A stretch of 64,000 nucleotides of DNA from NCBI RefSeq assembly GCF_004916905.1, contig NZ_SDLV01000047.1:62001-126000 (forward strand), given 5' to 3'. A program made the translations under genes and the position numbers. A model generated the notes under the pieces. It saw only the letters and a list, made by a program, of their open reading frames with translations, was not told the origin of the DNA and searched no databases. Below are positions 8,386-16,546 of the stretch, one piece after another. Source of the DNA: Chryseobacterium candidae. GTDB lineage: Bacteria; Bacteroidota; Bacteroidia; Flavobacteriales; Weeksellaceae. The stretch's first letter is position 1; each line of letters opens with the position of its first letter.

Positions 8386-9045
8386 CTATTTTGCTTTTTC
8401 TACCGGTAAGCTTAAGAAATAATCAGCTTCTCCCTTTCCCCAGTTTGGATCTAAAGCCGTTTTGGGTTTATAGGTGTTAAATTTTGCCTGAGCCGCTTTA
8501 AACATCTCCAATCCTTTGGTTTTGCTGCCTCCGTACTGTTCGGGAGTAAAATAGACATCTTCTGCTTTGATCAGCGCAATTCTCGGATTCGAAGGATCTA
8601 ATTTCTCCGCAATATTCATTTCCTCAGCAGCTCTTGCGCCATCTGTCATATAACGCTGTGCTGGATTCACCATCATTCTCAGAGAATAAGACATTTTTCT
8701 CAGCAGGTGAATTTCGGCATTATCAGTTCCTGCAAGATTCTGAGCCATTGAAAGATGCTTCTCTGCCTGGTCCGCAATACCATCCAATTCCTGCATTTTT
8801 CCGTCTCTCATCAGGGTTCTTCCTTTTTGGATATAAGAAAATGCAGCATAGTAAGCCGGAAGCCATTTTGTACTTTCTTTACTGCCTATTCTCTGAAAAT
8901 CATTCGCCAGAGTCTGGAAATCTTCTGAGGTTTTGCAGGTTTCAATTCTAGCTATTTTTTCAGACATTATTTTGTCATAATCTGCCTGTGCAAAAGCTGT
9001 TAAGCTCACAAAAGCTAAAGCAAAGCTTAAAAGGTATTTTTTCAT
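8386..9045 (-). CDS. Periplasmic TPR-like protein, partner of the TonB receptor
   Basis: A 219-residue protein with a cleavable signal peptide (MKKYLLSFALAFVSLTAFAQ). The mature part is alpha-helical with TPR-like spacing: WLPAYYAAFSYIQKGR, AEKHLSMAQNLAG, AEEMNIAEKLDPSNPRIALIKA. I cannot assign a precise family. It lies 49 bp downstream of the TonB-dependent receptor gene, with no terminator between, so I infer co-transcription under the same LytTR-type promoter and a periplasmic role linked to that receptor. Confidence 0.7.
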   Translation of the reverse strand: MKKYLLSFALAFVSLTAFAQADYDKIMSEKIARIETCKTSEDFQTLANDFQRIGSKESTKWLPAYYAAFSYIQKGRTLMRDGKMQELDGIADQAEKHLSMAQNLAGTDNAEIHLLRKMSYSLRMMVNPAQRYMTDGARAAEEMNIAEKLDPSNPRIALIKAEDVYFTPEQYGGSKTKGLEMFKAAQAKFNTYKPKTALDPNWGKGEADYFLSLPVEKAK

Positions 9046-9094
9046 GATATCAAATTTTAAAAGTGAGTTATATTTTTTGTTCTAAGGTATGTTT

Positions 9095-11341
9095 TTATAA
9101 ATTATTATTGATGGCATCATCTGTTTTATCTACTCCGAAGCTTATAAATGCTCCTATGAAAACAAACGTATTGACTGGCGGAACAATGGCAGAACTTCTG
9201 GAACCATTGGCTGAGAAATTATAGCCATATATATTCTTTGATCCTAAGATATTACTGATACTCAATACAAATACCGGAAAAGCTTTCGCATCTTTTTTAC
9301 CGATATTCGGAAGATAATTAACACTGAAGTTTAATGCGTTATAATCTTTTAATCTTCCTTCATTTCTGGTATAATTAATCACTTCCCCATTTTCAATTTT
9401 AGAAGCTATGTCATAATAAGGGCGTCCTTTTGCATACGTATAAGATAAATTTACCCCAAGTTTCCATTCCGGAATAAATCTTTTTGCGACTGCTGAAAGC
9501 GTATGTTCTGCCGCAAAACTCGGCTGCAGGCTTACCGGATAATTCAGAAAATCTCTTTTTGAATCCAGATAGGAGTAGCTGATCCAATAGTCAATATTTT
9601 CAAATGTTTTTTTATTGTCTCTCCAGAAAAATTCCAGCCCTTTTGCATATCCGTATCCATCATTGTTTAAAGCCGTCTGAATCTGCTGATTTTGCTCTTT
9701 ATTCTGGGTAATATTGAACGTCTTAATCAACTGGTCATATTTCTTGTAAAACGCCTCAAAACGTAAAGTTCTGCCCTCTGAAGCTCTCTGAACCTGGAAA
9801 ATATAATGTTGTGATTTCTGGAAACCAAGATTTGCAGGGCCATTGATGTATTTACTTTCCGGATTCTGATAAAAAAGTCCGTAAGCCAAGGAAGTGGTCC
9901 AGTCTTTTGCAAGACGATAGGCAATAGCAAAACGAGGCGCAATATTATCCTTTCCTAAAAAAGAAGAATGCTCTGCTCTTACTCCTATTTTTGCTGATAA
10001 AGCATTGCTGAAGCCAAGATCTGTTTCCACGAAAGCAGAGGAGATCAAATCTTTATAATGTTTCTGTACTGCTTCAAAATTCAGATTTTCATCGGTATTA
10101 TTCAATTCAATTCCTCCTCGTACTGCACTGATTCTGTTGATTTTTCTTTCAAGAACAGCTTTGAAATTCAGATAATTTCCATCGGTAAGAAGCTGGCTTC
10201 TGTTGGATTCAACGTCATTGGTTTCTGTAGAAAAATGAAGATCCGATCTGTTGTAAGAGTAAGAACCTCCTACATTCAAAAGATACTTCCCGAATTTCTG
10301 TTTAAAAGAGAGGTTATGAAATGTATTTTTACCGTTAAGCTTTACCAGACTGAATTCGGGTCCGGGTTCAAGACTTTCTGATCTTACCCCCATTTTATTG
10401 GAATTGAACATTCCGTAATATTTGAAAAAGCCTCCTGATTTTGTTTTAAATCTGAAATTCAGATCTCCGTTAAGACCTTGCGGAGCTTCTATAAAGTCTG
10501 TATTAAAATTAAAGACTTTCTGCATCAGGCTTAAAAGAGAATATCCTGCTGTAGCTCCGTAGGAATAGTTTTTATTATCTCCTAACTTTTGAAATCCCGC
10601 ACTCAGAAAAATGGGTGAAATACCAAAGTTATAGGAAGTTTCATCGGGAAGATCAACACTTTCCAGCATTAAAGCACCGGAAAGAGCCTGCCCGTACAAT
10701 GCAGAATAACCACCACTTGAGAAGATATTTCCTTTAAAAAGAGAGGTATTGAACTGGTCTCTTCCTGCAATCCCCGGAACAGAATTAGAAAAATAATTGT
10801 TGATAAGACTTCCGTCCATAAAGATTTTAGACTCCGTTCCTGTTCCTCCTCTGATGAAAAGACCTTCAGTTCCTCCTACTTTTTGAACTCCAGGAAGGTA
10901 GGTCAAAGCGGAAGAAATCTGTCCGTCTGCTCCTGCTGTGGTATAAATATCAATGGGTGTAAGCAATGCTGTTGCTCTTTTTTTATCGCTGGCTTCAATA
11001 GATCCTGCAGAAACTACTACTGCATCTATCTCACTGATCTGTTCCTTAAGATCAACATTCAAAGAAACATCCTGATTCTCAATAGTAACAGTTCTTTCAA
11101 TATTTTCATATTTTGGATGGGTAAATGTTATGATGTGAGTCCCTTTTTCTGAAGTTTCGAAGGTAAAATTCCCCTGAGCATCTGTTGTAGTGCCATCATA
11201 GGTATCTTTCAACGTAACATTTACTTCAGCTACTCCTTTGTTTTTGTAGGATACTTTTCCTGATATTTTCACCTGGGAATATCCCATGATGGAAGTGAGA
11301 AGGAGAATCAGAAACAGTATGTTTTGTCCTTGTGTTTTCAT
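9095..11341 (-). CDS. TonB-dependent outer-membrane receptor with CarboxypepD_reg-like domain
   Basis: A 748-residue receptor. A signal peptide (residues about 1-23, ending MGYSQ) is followed by a carboxypeptidase-regulatory-like beta-sandwich (about 24-105: GVAEVNVTLKDTYDGTTTDAQG), a plug domain (about 120-220: LTYLPGVQKVGG, LFIRGGTG) and a 22-strand-type barrel. The end is YxFIGAFISFGV-like plus a short tail. The frame begins at a GTG 10 codons upstream, but ATG MKTQGQNI gives the signal peptide. Ligand is unknown. It heads an operon with the 219-aa protein and carries the LytTR-type promoter shared with the kinase operon, so its expression is probably under that two-component system. Confidence 0.9.
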   Translation of the reverse strand: MKTQGQNILFLILLLTSIMGYSQVKISGKVSYKNKGVAEVNVTLKDTYDGTTTDAQGNFTFETSEKGTHIITFTHPKYENIERTVTIENQDVSLNVDLKEQISEIDAVVVSAGSIEASDKKRATALLTPIDIYTTAGADGQISSALTYLPGVQKVGGTEGLFIRGGTGTESKIFMDGSLINNYFSNSVPGIAGRDQFNTSLFKGNIFSSGGYSALYGQALSGALMLESVDLPDETSYNFGISPIFLSAGFQKLGDNKNYSYGATAGYSLLSLMQKVFNFNTDFIEAPQGLNGDLNFRFKTKSGGFFKYYGMFNSNKMGVRSESLEPGPEFSLVKLNGKNTFHNLSFKQKFGKYLLNVGGSYSYNRSDLHFSTETNDVESNRSQLLTDGNYLNFKAVLERKINRISAVRGGIELNNTDENLNFEAVQKHYKDLISSAFVETDLGFSNALSAKIGVRAEHSSFLGKDNIAPRFAIAYRLAKDWTTSLAYGLFYQNPESKYINGPANLGFQKSQHYIFQVQRASEGRTLRFEAFYKKYDQLIKTFNITQNKEQNQQIQTALNNDGYGYAKGLEFFWRDNKKTFENIDYWISYSYLDSKRDFLNYPVSLQPSFAAEHTLSAVAKRFIPEWKLGVNLSYTYAKGRPYYDIASKIENGEVINYTRNEGRLKDYNALNFSVNYLPNIGKKDAKAFPVFVLSISNILGSKNIYGYNFSANGSRSSAIVPPVNTFVFIGAFISFGVDKTDDAINNNL

Positions 11342-11359
11342 TTTTATTGTTTTCTGGAT

Positions 11360-11432
11360 CAAAAATAGCACAAGAAATGCCTTTCTGTAAAAAATTTATT
11401 ACCGAAGGGCATTCTTTTGCTACCGAATGGTA
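11360..11432 (-). promoter_or_regulatory. LytTR-type promoter of the TonB-receptor operon
   Basis: The -7 element TATTTTTG lies at 11367-11360 on the minus strand. The repeat pair at 11399-11432 has plus-strand cores CCGAA at 11402 and 11423, 21 bp apart. The -7 element and repeats are separated by 31 bp. Confidence 0.75.
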
Positions 11433-11433
11433 A

Positions 11434-11736
11434 TTAATGAATCGGAATGCAAAAATCCACGACCATCTTCCCTTCCGGATGTTCCTTAAAATTGGTGTGA
11501 TAGATTTCATAGGTAAAGGTTCTTCTTGTAGAATACGCAATGCTTTTTGAAAGTTTTGCAGAAAGCCGAGTGACTGGAAAACCCGAGATCCCAGTAGTAA
11601 CAAGCTTAAATATTCTGTGGAAATGAAACGGAGAATAGGCACTTACCTTTGAAACTTTTTCCAGAGAAAGATCCTCATCAATATGACTATCAATATATTG
11701 AATTGTTTTCACAATCCGCTTTTTATACTCTTCCAA
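11434..11736 (-). pseudogene. Remnant of an AraC-family regulator with GyrI-like domain
   Basis: The frame encodes 100 residues. The first 46 match the start of an AraC HTH (KRIVKTIQYIDSHIDEDLSLEKVSKVSAYSPFHFHRIFKLVT), and the last about 24 (YEIYHTNFKEHPEGKMVVDFCIPI) match the very end of a GyrI-like effector domain, which in full-length proteins is some 200 residues later. Between them a short PVTRLSAKLSKSIAYS piece resembles the beginning of the GyrI domain. I infer at least two internal deletions. The apparent start is TTG. It is probably non-functional because the second HTH half is missing. Confidence 0.7.
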
Positions 11737-12214
11737 ATTACATGTGTTAGTTCACAAAGATATTTTTCCATGCTGAAATTCTGTTGCCTATTATTGTTAT
11801 TGTAAGAAAGTCATTCCGTTTTTTGTCACAGGATATCCTCTTCAAAATGGTATAATAAGTCTTCAAACCATATTGCAGAAGAACTTTTCCCAGTAAAGAA
11901 AGCAGGCAGATATTGGTGTCAACGAGACGGATGTTTTTCTTTGCTGATGGAGGTATACAGAATAATCATTTTCTATTTGTTTGCTGCCTTCGGGATTTGA
12001 TCTATGAATGGCTTTCTATCCACTAAAAATAAGTTTTTTCACCTCGTTTTAAATACATTTAGCCTCCAGAGCTAAGTTTTCAGAATTTAAGGCTAAAACA
12101 AGCTGTATTACAGTTGTTACTCAAGCTTGTTTTTTCAAAAAAGAGTGAGATCATAAAGCGCTTTGGAAAATCTTTTTTAAATTTATCCTAAAATCACTAT
12201 AAATCATTAAAAAA
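11737..12214. other. Gene-free interval upstream of sodC
   Basis: About 480 bp without a convincing gene. It holds one possible hairpin (12096-12132) and the AT-rich leader of sodC. I see no recognisable RNA gene. Confidence 0.5.
12096..12135 (+). terminator. Possible terminator hairpin
   Basis: AAACAAGCT and AGCTTGTTT arms are separated by a 19-nt loop and followed by TTT. No plus-strand gene precedes it closely, so it may belong to a lost gene. Confidence 0.35.
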
Positions 12215-12718
12215 ATGAAAGTACAAACATTAGCATTATTGGCGGGATTTGCCGTTTTTGCAGTTTCATGCGGAACCACAAAAACGTACTCCGTAAATGC
12301 CAAAAGCGGAACACAGACAGGAGGAACGGCGAAGTTTACTCAAAATGGAAATGAAGTAACAATGAAGCTTGACATCACCAACCTTACTCCTGGAATCCAT
12401 GCAGTACACATTCATGAAAAAGGAGACTGCTCTGCAGCAGACGGAACCTCTACGGGAGGCCACTGGAATCCTTCCAAGAATGATCATGGTAAATGGGGTG
12501 CCGAACATTTCCATATGGGAGATATAGGAAACCTGGTTGCTGATCAGACTGGAACGGCAACATTGACTTTCAAGACAGATAAATGGTGTCTGGGTTGTAC
12601 AGATGAGTCTAAAAACATCATTGGAAAAGGTCTTATTGTACATGCCGCTGCAGATGATTTCCATACCCAGCCTACCGGAAATGCCGGAGGAAGAGTGGGA
12701 TGTGTAGAAATTAAGTAA
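12215..12718 (+). CDS. sodC: Cu/Zn superoxide dismutase, lipoprotein
   Basis: A 167-residue protein. The lipobox AVSC at residues about 16-19 predicts a lipid-anchored periplasmic or outer-membrane enzyme that dismutates superoxide. Metal ligands are visible: HAVHIHEKGDCS (two Cu His), GGHWNP, NDHGKWGAEHFHMGDIGNL (bridging and Zn His, Zn Asp), and a later His in DDFHTQP. The disulfide Cys pair is GDC and RVGC. A short insert WCLGC carries two additional cysteines. It is monocistronic: isolated upstream and followed by a bidirectional terminator. Confidence 0.93.
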   Translation: MKVQTLALLAGFAVFAVSCGTTKTYSVNAKSGTQTGGTAKFTQNGNEVTMKLDITNLTPGIHAVHIHEKGDCSAADGTSTGGHWNPSKNDHGKWGAEHFHMGDIGNLVADQTGTATLTFKTDKWCLGCTDESKNIIGKGLIVHAAADDFHTQPTGNAGGRVGCVEIK

Positions 12719-12740
12719 TCTACTTTATTCAATAAAAAAA

Positions 12741-12769
12741 CCGCTAATCTTTTAATTAGCGGTTTTTTT
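12741..12769. terminator. Bidirectional terminator between sodC and prc
   Basis: CCGCTAAT and ATTAGCGG arms with a 6-nt loop; A run on the left, T run on the right. It serves both converging genes. Confidence 0.85.
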
Positions 12770-12773
12770 ATGT

Positions 12774-14903
12774 TTAGGATTTAGCTCCCATATCTGATAC
12801 AATATTCATTGCTTCCTGCAGGTAAAGATCTTTTTTCAGATTCTTGATCCACATTTCAGATTTCTTCCTGAAAGCTTCGTCTTTTTTCTCTCTTTCAATT
12901 TCACTTGGATACATGATAAACTGAAGTCCGTTTTCAAATTTTGTCAAAGCTTTGAACTTTTCAATCTGAGATTTTCTGTTCTTCATCAGTTCATTAAACT
13001 TCGTAATATTCAAAGTGATATTTTCTTCTTTATCCAGTTTTTCTCTCCATTGAGCAGATTCTAATAACAACTGATAATTGCTGTTTTTAGCCATTCTTTC
13101 TGCACTTGCTTTTTCCAGTGCCTGAATATTGAAATAGTTCAGTTTCTGGAATTTTGTAGGTGGAATCTTGTCCCAGGCCAGGGCATAATCATCATATCGC
13201 TCTCCTACTTCAGCATACGTAAAGAAATCTTTCATCTGAATATCAGAAACAATTCCTTTTCTCTGTGTAGATTCTCCTGTAATTCTGTAAAATTTCTGGA
13301 TTGTCAGTTTTAAAGATCCAAAATCATCTTCCGTGTTCAGGAATCTGTTCAGATCAACAAAAGTCTGAACGGTTCCTTTCCCGAAAGACTGTGGAGATCC
13401 AATGATCATCGCTCTGCCATAATCCTGCATTACTCCTGCAAGGATTTCTGAAGCTGAAGCTGAAAGTTCATTTTGCATAATAACAAGCGGGCCTGTCCAG
13501 ATTGGCGTTTCATTTTTGTTCTTAAGCGTCTGAATTTTTCCGTTTCCGTCTTTCACCTGAACGTAAGGACCAGCTTCCATGAAAAGCCCCATGATATCTC
13601 CTACTTCAGTTAAAGAACCTCCACCATTATTCCTAAGGTCCAGAATGATTCCCTGAATATTCTGTTCTTTAAGCTTAATGATTTCATTTTTGATATCATC
13701 AGAAGCATTTCTTCCTTTTGCGTTTTCAAAATCAGCATTAAAACTTGGAAGGTTGATGAAACCGTATTTTTTACCATTGGGAGTATTCGCTACAATACTT
13801 CTTGCAAAAGTATCTTCAATAGCAACCTCTTCACGGATCATGGTTACATCTTTAATGGTACCATCTTTTTTCTGAACCGTTAATGTTACGGGCGTTCCTT
13901 TTTCTCCTCTGATGAGTCTTACCGCTTCATCCGAAAGCATTCCCACCACATTTACAGCATCTTCTTTCGGTTTTGATCTTACTTTCAGGATTTTATCTCC
14001 TTCTGAAAGCTGCTTGGATTTCCATGCCGGTGCACCAATGGTAAGAGCTCCTAAGTAAAGGTTTCCTTTTTTCTCCTGGATCAGGGCTCCGATACCAATT
14101 ACTTTTCCGGTAAACTGAGTATCAAAATCTTCTTTATCTTTTGGAGAATAATAGTTGGTATGCGGATCGAATACTTCGGTATACGCATTCATATACACGG
14201 TAAACCAATCCATTTTCTTTCTCTTTTTGAATCTTGTAAAGGTATCTTTTACAAGGTCTTTTACTTCATCAGTTGCTTTTTTGATCTTCTCGTCCTGAGT
14301 AAGTGGCTTAAACTTGATCGTATCTTTCAGTTTGTATTTCTGAACAGAGTCTTTCTTTTCTTTCTGAGCTTCTTCTTTGCTGTTCATCGACTCAACTTCC
14401 TGAAGGATATTGTATTTGATGAATTTTTTCCACTCATTATACTGTTCCTGTTTGTTGGCAGGTACTTTTTTAAGTTTTGGCTCAAGAGTAAGTGTTTCAT
14501 CTTCCTGAAGATTGATGGGCTTACTGAAAATATCCTGAGTGATTTTATCAATCTCATCCACTCTTTGGTAGAGTCTGTCGATTGTAAGCTTATAGAATGT
14601 AAGATCACCTTGTCCGATATAGTCATCCAGTTTGGTTTCATGCTTGCTGAATTCATCCATATCAGATTGCAGAAAATATCTTTTTGCCGGATCTACCAAC
14701 TCGAAATAATGCTTATAAACGTCCTTTGAATAGGCATCATTGATAGATTTCGGGCTATAATGCAGATAAGAAAGTGTATTTTTTACGCTCACCATTATCG
14801 TCTGCATCTTTTCATCGTCATTCTGTGGCGAGTTGAAACAAAACATTAGACTGGTTAATGGAATCAGGAGTAAAAATTTATTCAGTTTGAAATTTTTCCA
14901 CAT
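12774..14903 (-). CDS. prc: Carboxy-terminal (tail-specific) processing protease, S41 family
   Basis: A 709-residue periplasmic serine protease. An N-terminal hydrophobic segment (residues about 8-25, with Cys in FCFNS suggesting possible lipidation) is followed by a helical N-terminal domain, a PDZ domain (about 255-350: GIGALIQEKKGNLYLG) and the S41 core. The catalytic Ser lies in SASASEILAG (about residue 480) and the Lys in SFGKGTVQ (residue 509). A long helical C-terminal extension, DUF3340-like, follows as in E. coli Prc. It degrades or trims envelope proteins from the C-terminus. A minus-strand TAAATTTG at 14988-14981 may be its -7 element. Confidence 0.92.
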   Translation of the reverse strand: MWKNFKLNKFLLLIPLTSLMFCFNSPQNDDEKMQTIMVSVKNTLSYLHYSPKSINDAYSKDVYKHYFELVDPAKRYFLQSDMDEFSKHETKLDDYIGQGDLTFYKLTIDRLYQRVDEIDKITQDIFSKPINLQEDETLTLEPKLKKVPANKQEQYNEWKKFIKYNILQEVESMNSKEEAQKEKKDSVQKYKLKDTIKFKPLTQDEKIKKATDEVKDLVKDTFTRFKKRKKMDWFTVYMNAYTEVFDPHTNYYSPKDKEDFDTQFTGKVIGIGALIQEKKGNLYLGALTIGAPAWKSKQLSEGDKILKVRSKPKEDAVNVVGMLSDEAVRLIRGEKGTPVTLTVQKKDGTIKDVTMIREEVAIEDTFARSIVANTPNGKKYGFINLPSFNADFENAKGRNASDDIKNEIIKLKEQNIQGIILDLRNNGGGSLTEVGDIMGLFMEAGPYVQVKDGNGKIQTLKNKNETPIWTGPLVIMQNELSASASEILAGVMQDYGRAMIIGSPQSFGKGTVQTFVDLNRFLNTEDDFGSLKLTIQKFYRITGESTQRKGIVSDIQMKDFFTYAEVGERYDDYALAWDKIPPTKFQKLNYFNIQALEKASAERMAKNSNYQLLLESAQWREKLDKEENITLNITKFNELMKNRKSQIEKFKALTKFENGLQFIMYPSEIEREKKDEAFRKKSEMWIKNLKKDLYLQEAMNIVSDMGAKS

Positions 14904-15245
14904 AAACTGTCTTTATTTATTAATTTTTTTTAAATAAGTATACTATTAGTAGCAGTAAGTTTGGTACTGTTACAAATGATCAAATTTAATACCTTATTTA
15001 CAAATATCGTCAGTTTTGGCCATTTTTATTTAAAGAGATTTGCAAATAATCAAAACAATGTTAGTCATTTCCTATTATCAGGCTGTTTCATTACAAAGTT
15101 ATACAGATCAGTCTTTTTTCAGACGTATCCTAAGTTTTATTTTTTTTATTAAAAAATAAAAAACACATACCACAAAAAATAATTTTCAGACATAAAGGCA
15201 TAAAATATGCAGAGAATTAACCATACAAATTCAAAATATTAAGTT
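14904..15245. other. Divergent intergenic region, prc / small membrane gene
   Basis: 342 bp without a gene. A TAAATTTG element facing prc lies at 14988-14981. A poly-T/poly-A stretch lies at 15135-15170. Nothing else is recognisable. Confidence 0.45.
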
Positions 15246-15416
15246 ATGAAAAGTTTACTATGGTTAGTAGCAGTCATCTGCATCGTTGTTTGGCTATTGG
15301 GAATGTTAGGAATAGTTCCCGGAATGAGCACAGGTTATTTAATTCACGTTTTACTGGTCATTGCCATTATTGTTATTCTTTATAATATCATATCCGGCAG
15401 AAAACCTCTCGACTAG
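15246..15416 (+). CDS. Small two-helix membrane protein (lmo0937-like)
   Basis: A 56-residue protein beginning MKSLLWLVAVICIVVWLLGM, followed by a GIVPGMSTG turn, a second helix HVLLVIAIIVILYNIISG and a short RKPLD tail. This matches the lmo0937-type family of very short membrane proteins common in Bacteroidota and often induced by stress; function is unknown. A strong hairpin lies just downstream. Confidence 0.75.
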   Translation: MKSLLWLVAVICIVVWLLGMLGIVPGMSTGYLIHVLLVIAIIVILYNIISGRKPLD

Positions 15417-15443
15417 TTTAATAGTTGTACAACCACTTCAATT

Positions 15444-15492
15444 AAAACTGAAATGAAATTCATATTAAATTTCCTTCATTTCAGTTTTATTT
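15444..15492 (+). terminator. Rho-independent terminator
   Basis: AAAACTGAAATGAA pairs with TTCATTTCAGTTTT (14-bp perfect stem, 17-nt loop), followed by ATTTTTT. It ends the 56-aa gene. Confidence 0.8.
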
Positions 15493-15619
15493 TTTCCCCT
15501 TTGTACTTTTCCTTATCTACACTTGGTTCCTCATTCTATAAGTCAAAGTACAAGAATCTTATTTATCTTTTCGCAACAGCCAATCCCAATCTGGTATTTT
15601 ATTGCGTCTGATTTTTACC

Positions 15620-15627
15620 TACATTTG
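15620..15627 (+). promoter_or_regulatory. Flavobacterial -7 element before surE
   Basis: TACATTTG matches TAnnTTTG and lies 78 bp upstream of the surE ATG. No well-placed -33 TTG is seen. Confidence 0.45.
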
Positions 15628-15704
15628 ATGTGTTGAAAATCTATTGGTTCAATTCTGAAAATAAACAAACTCACTCTATTTAAATAAAAAATTAAAGATA
15701 ATTT

Positions 15705-16493
15705 ATGGAAAGACCACTTATTCTGGTGACTAATGATGACGGAATTACAGCTCCCGGTATTAGAAATCTTGTCAGTTTTATGAATGAAATCGGAGAAGTA
15801 GTGGTTGTAGCCCCCAACTCTCCTCAAAGTGGAAAAGGCCACGCTATTACCATCAATTCAACCCTAAGTTACGAAGAAGTTACGCTGGACGGCCCGCAGA
15901 CAGATTTTTCCTGCAGCGGAACTCCTGTTGACTGTGTAAAAATGGCTCTTGATAAAATTCTGACCAGAAGACCTGATATTGTGGTTTCAGGAATCAATCA
16001 CGGAGCAAATTCTTCTATCAACGTAATCTATTCAGGGACCATGTCGGCAGCTGTAGAAGCCGGTGTAGAAGGAATTCCTGCAATTGGATTCTCTTTACTG
16101 GATTTCAGCTGGGAAGCAGATTTTACCCAAGCTAAGGAATTTATTCAGAATATTGTAAGAAGAACATTGGAAAACCCAATGCCTAAAGGTGTTGTACTAA
16201 ATGTCAATATTCCTAAACTTCCTGCATCAGAAATAAAAGGAGTAAAAGTCTGTAAACAGGCCAATGCCAAATGGGAAGAAAGCTTTGATGAAAGGATTAA
16301 TCCACATGGTAAAAAATATTACTGGCTTACGGGTTATTTCAACAATATGGATGATTCTGAAGATGCTGATGAAACGGCATTAGCTAACGGATATATTTCT
16401 ATCGTTCCGGTGAAGTTTGACCTTACAGCTTATGAATATATGAAAACATTGGAAGATGTAATGACTTTTGAAGATGTAAAAGAAGTAAAATAA
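15705..16493 (+). CDS. surE: 5'/3'-nucleotidase SurE
   Basis: A 262-residue enzyme that removes phosphate from nucleoside monophosphates. It shows the N-terminal LVTNDDGITAPGI metal-binding DD motif (residues about 7-19), APNSPQSGKGHAIT, SGTPVDCVKMAL, and SGINHGANSSINVIYSGTMSAA (Asn metal ligand and active-site loop). The length is normal for the family. It is monocistronic, ending in a hairpin shared with the converging radical SAM gene. Confidence 0.95.
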   Translation: MERPLILVTNDDGITAPGIRNLVSFMNEIGEVVVVAPNSPQSGKGHAITINSTLSYEEVTLDGPQTDFSCSGTPVDCVKMALDKILTRRPDIVVSGINHGANSSINVIYSGTMSAAVEAGVEGIPAIGFSLLDFSWEADFTQAKEFIQNIVRRTLENPMPKGVVLNVNIPKLPASEIKGVKVCKQANAKWEESFDERINPHGKKYYWLTGYFNNMDDSEDADETALANGYISIVPVKFDLTAYEYMKTLEDVMTFEDVKEVK

Positions 16494-16507
16494 CAAGGAG
16501 ATAATAA

Positions 16508-16540
16508 AAGCGTGAAATCAGATTTCACGCTTTGCTTTTT
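16508..16540. terminator. Bidirectional terminator between surE and radical SAM gene
   Basis: AAGCGTGAAATC and GATTTCACGCTT arms form a near-perfect stem followed by a T-rich tract. Confidence 0.75.
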
Positions 16541-16546
16541 ATATGG

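Noticed and set aside
8298..11432. The CCGAA repeat pairs as insertion sequence ends
   Set aside because: They are direct repeats at promoters with fixed spacing to -7 elements, not inverted ends around a transposase.
11226..11642. A 138-codon minus-strand frame over the receptor start and the AraC remnant
   Set aside because: It overlaps the receptor's signal peptide in another frame and has no recognisable features; the parallel frame holds the AraC-like residues.
14160..14729. A 189-codon open frame on the plus strand inside prc
   Set aside because: It is antisense to a well-supported protease gene, Phe/Ile-rich as expected for the reverse of Lys/Asp-rich coding sequence, with no domain.
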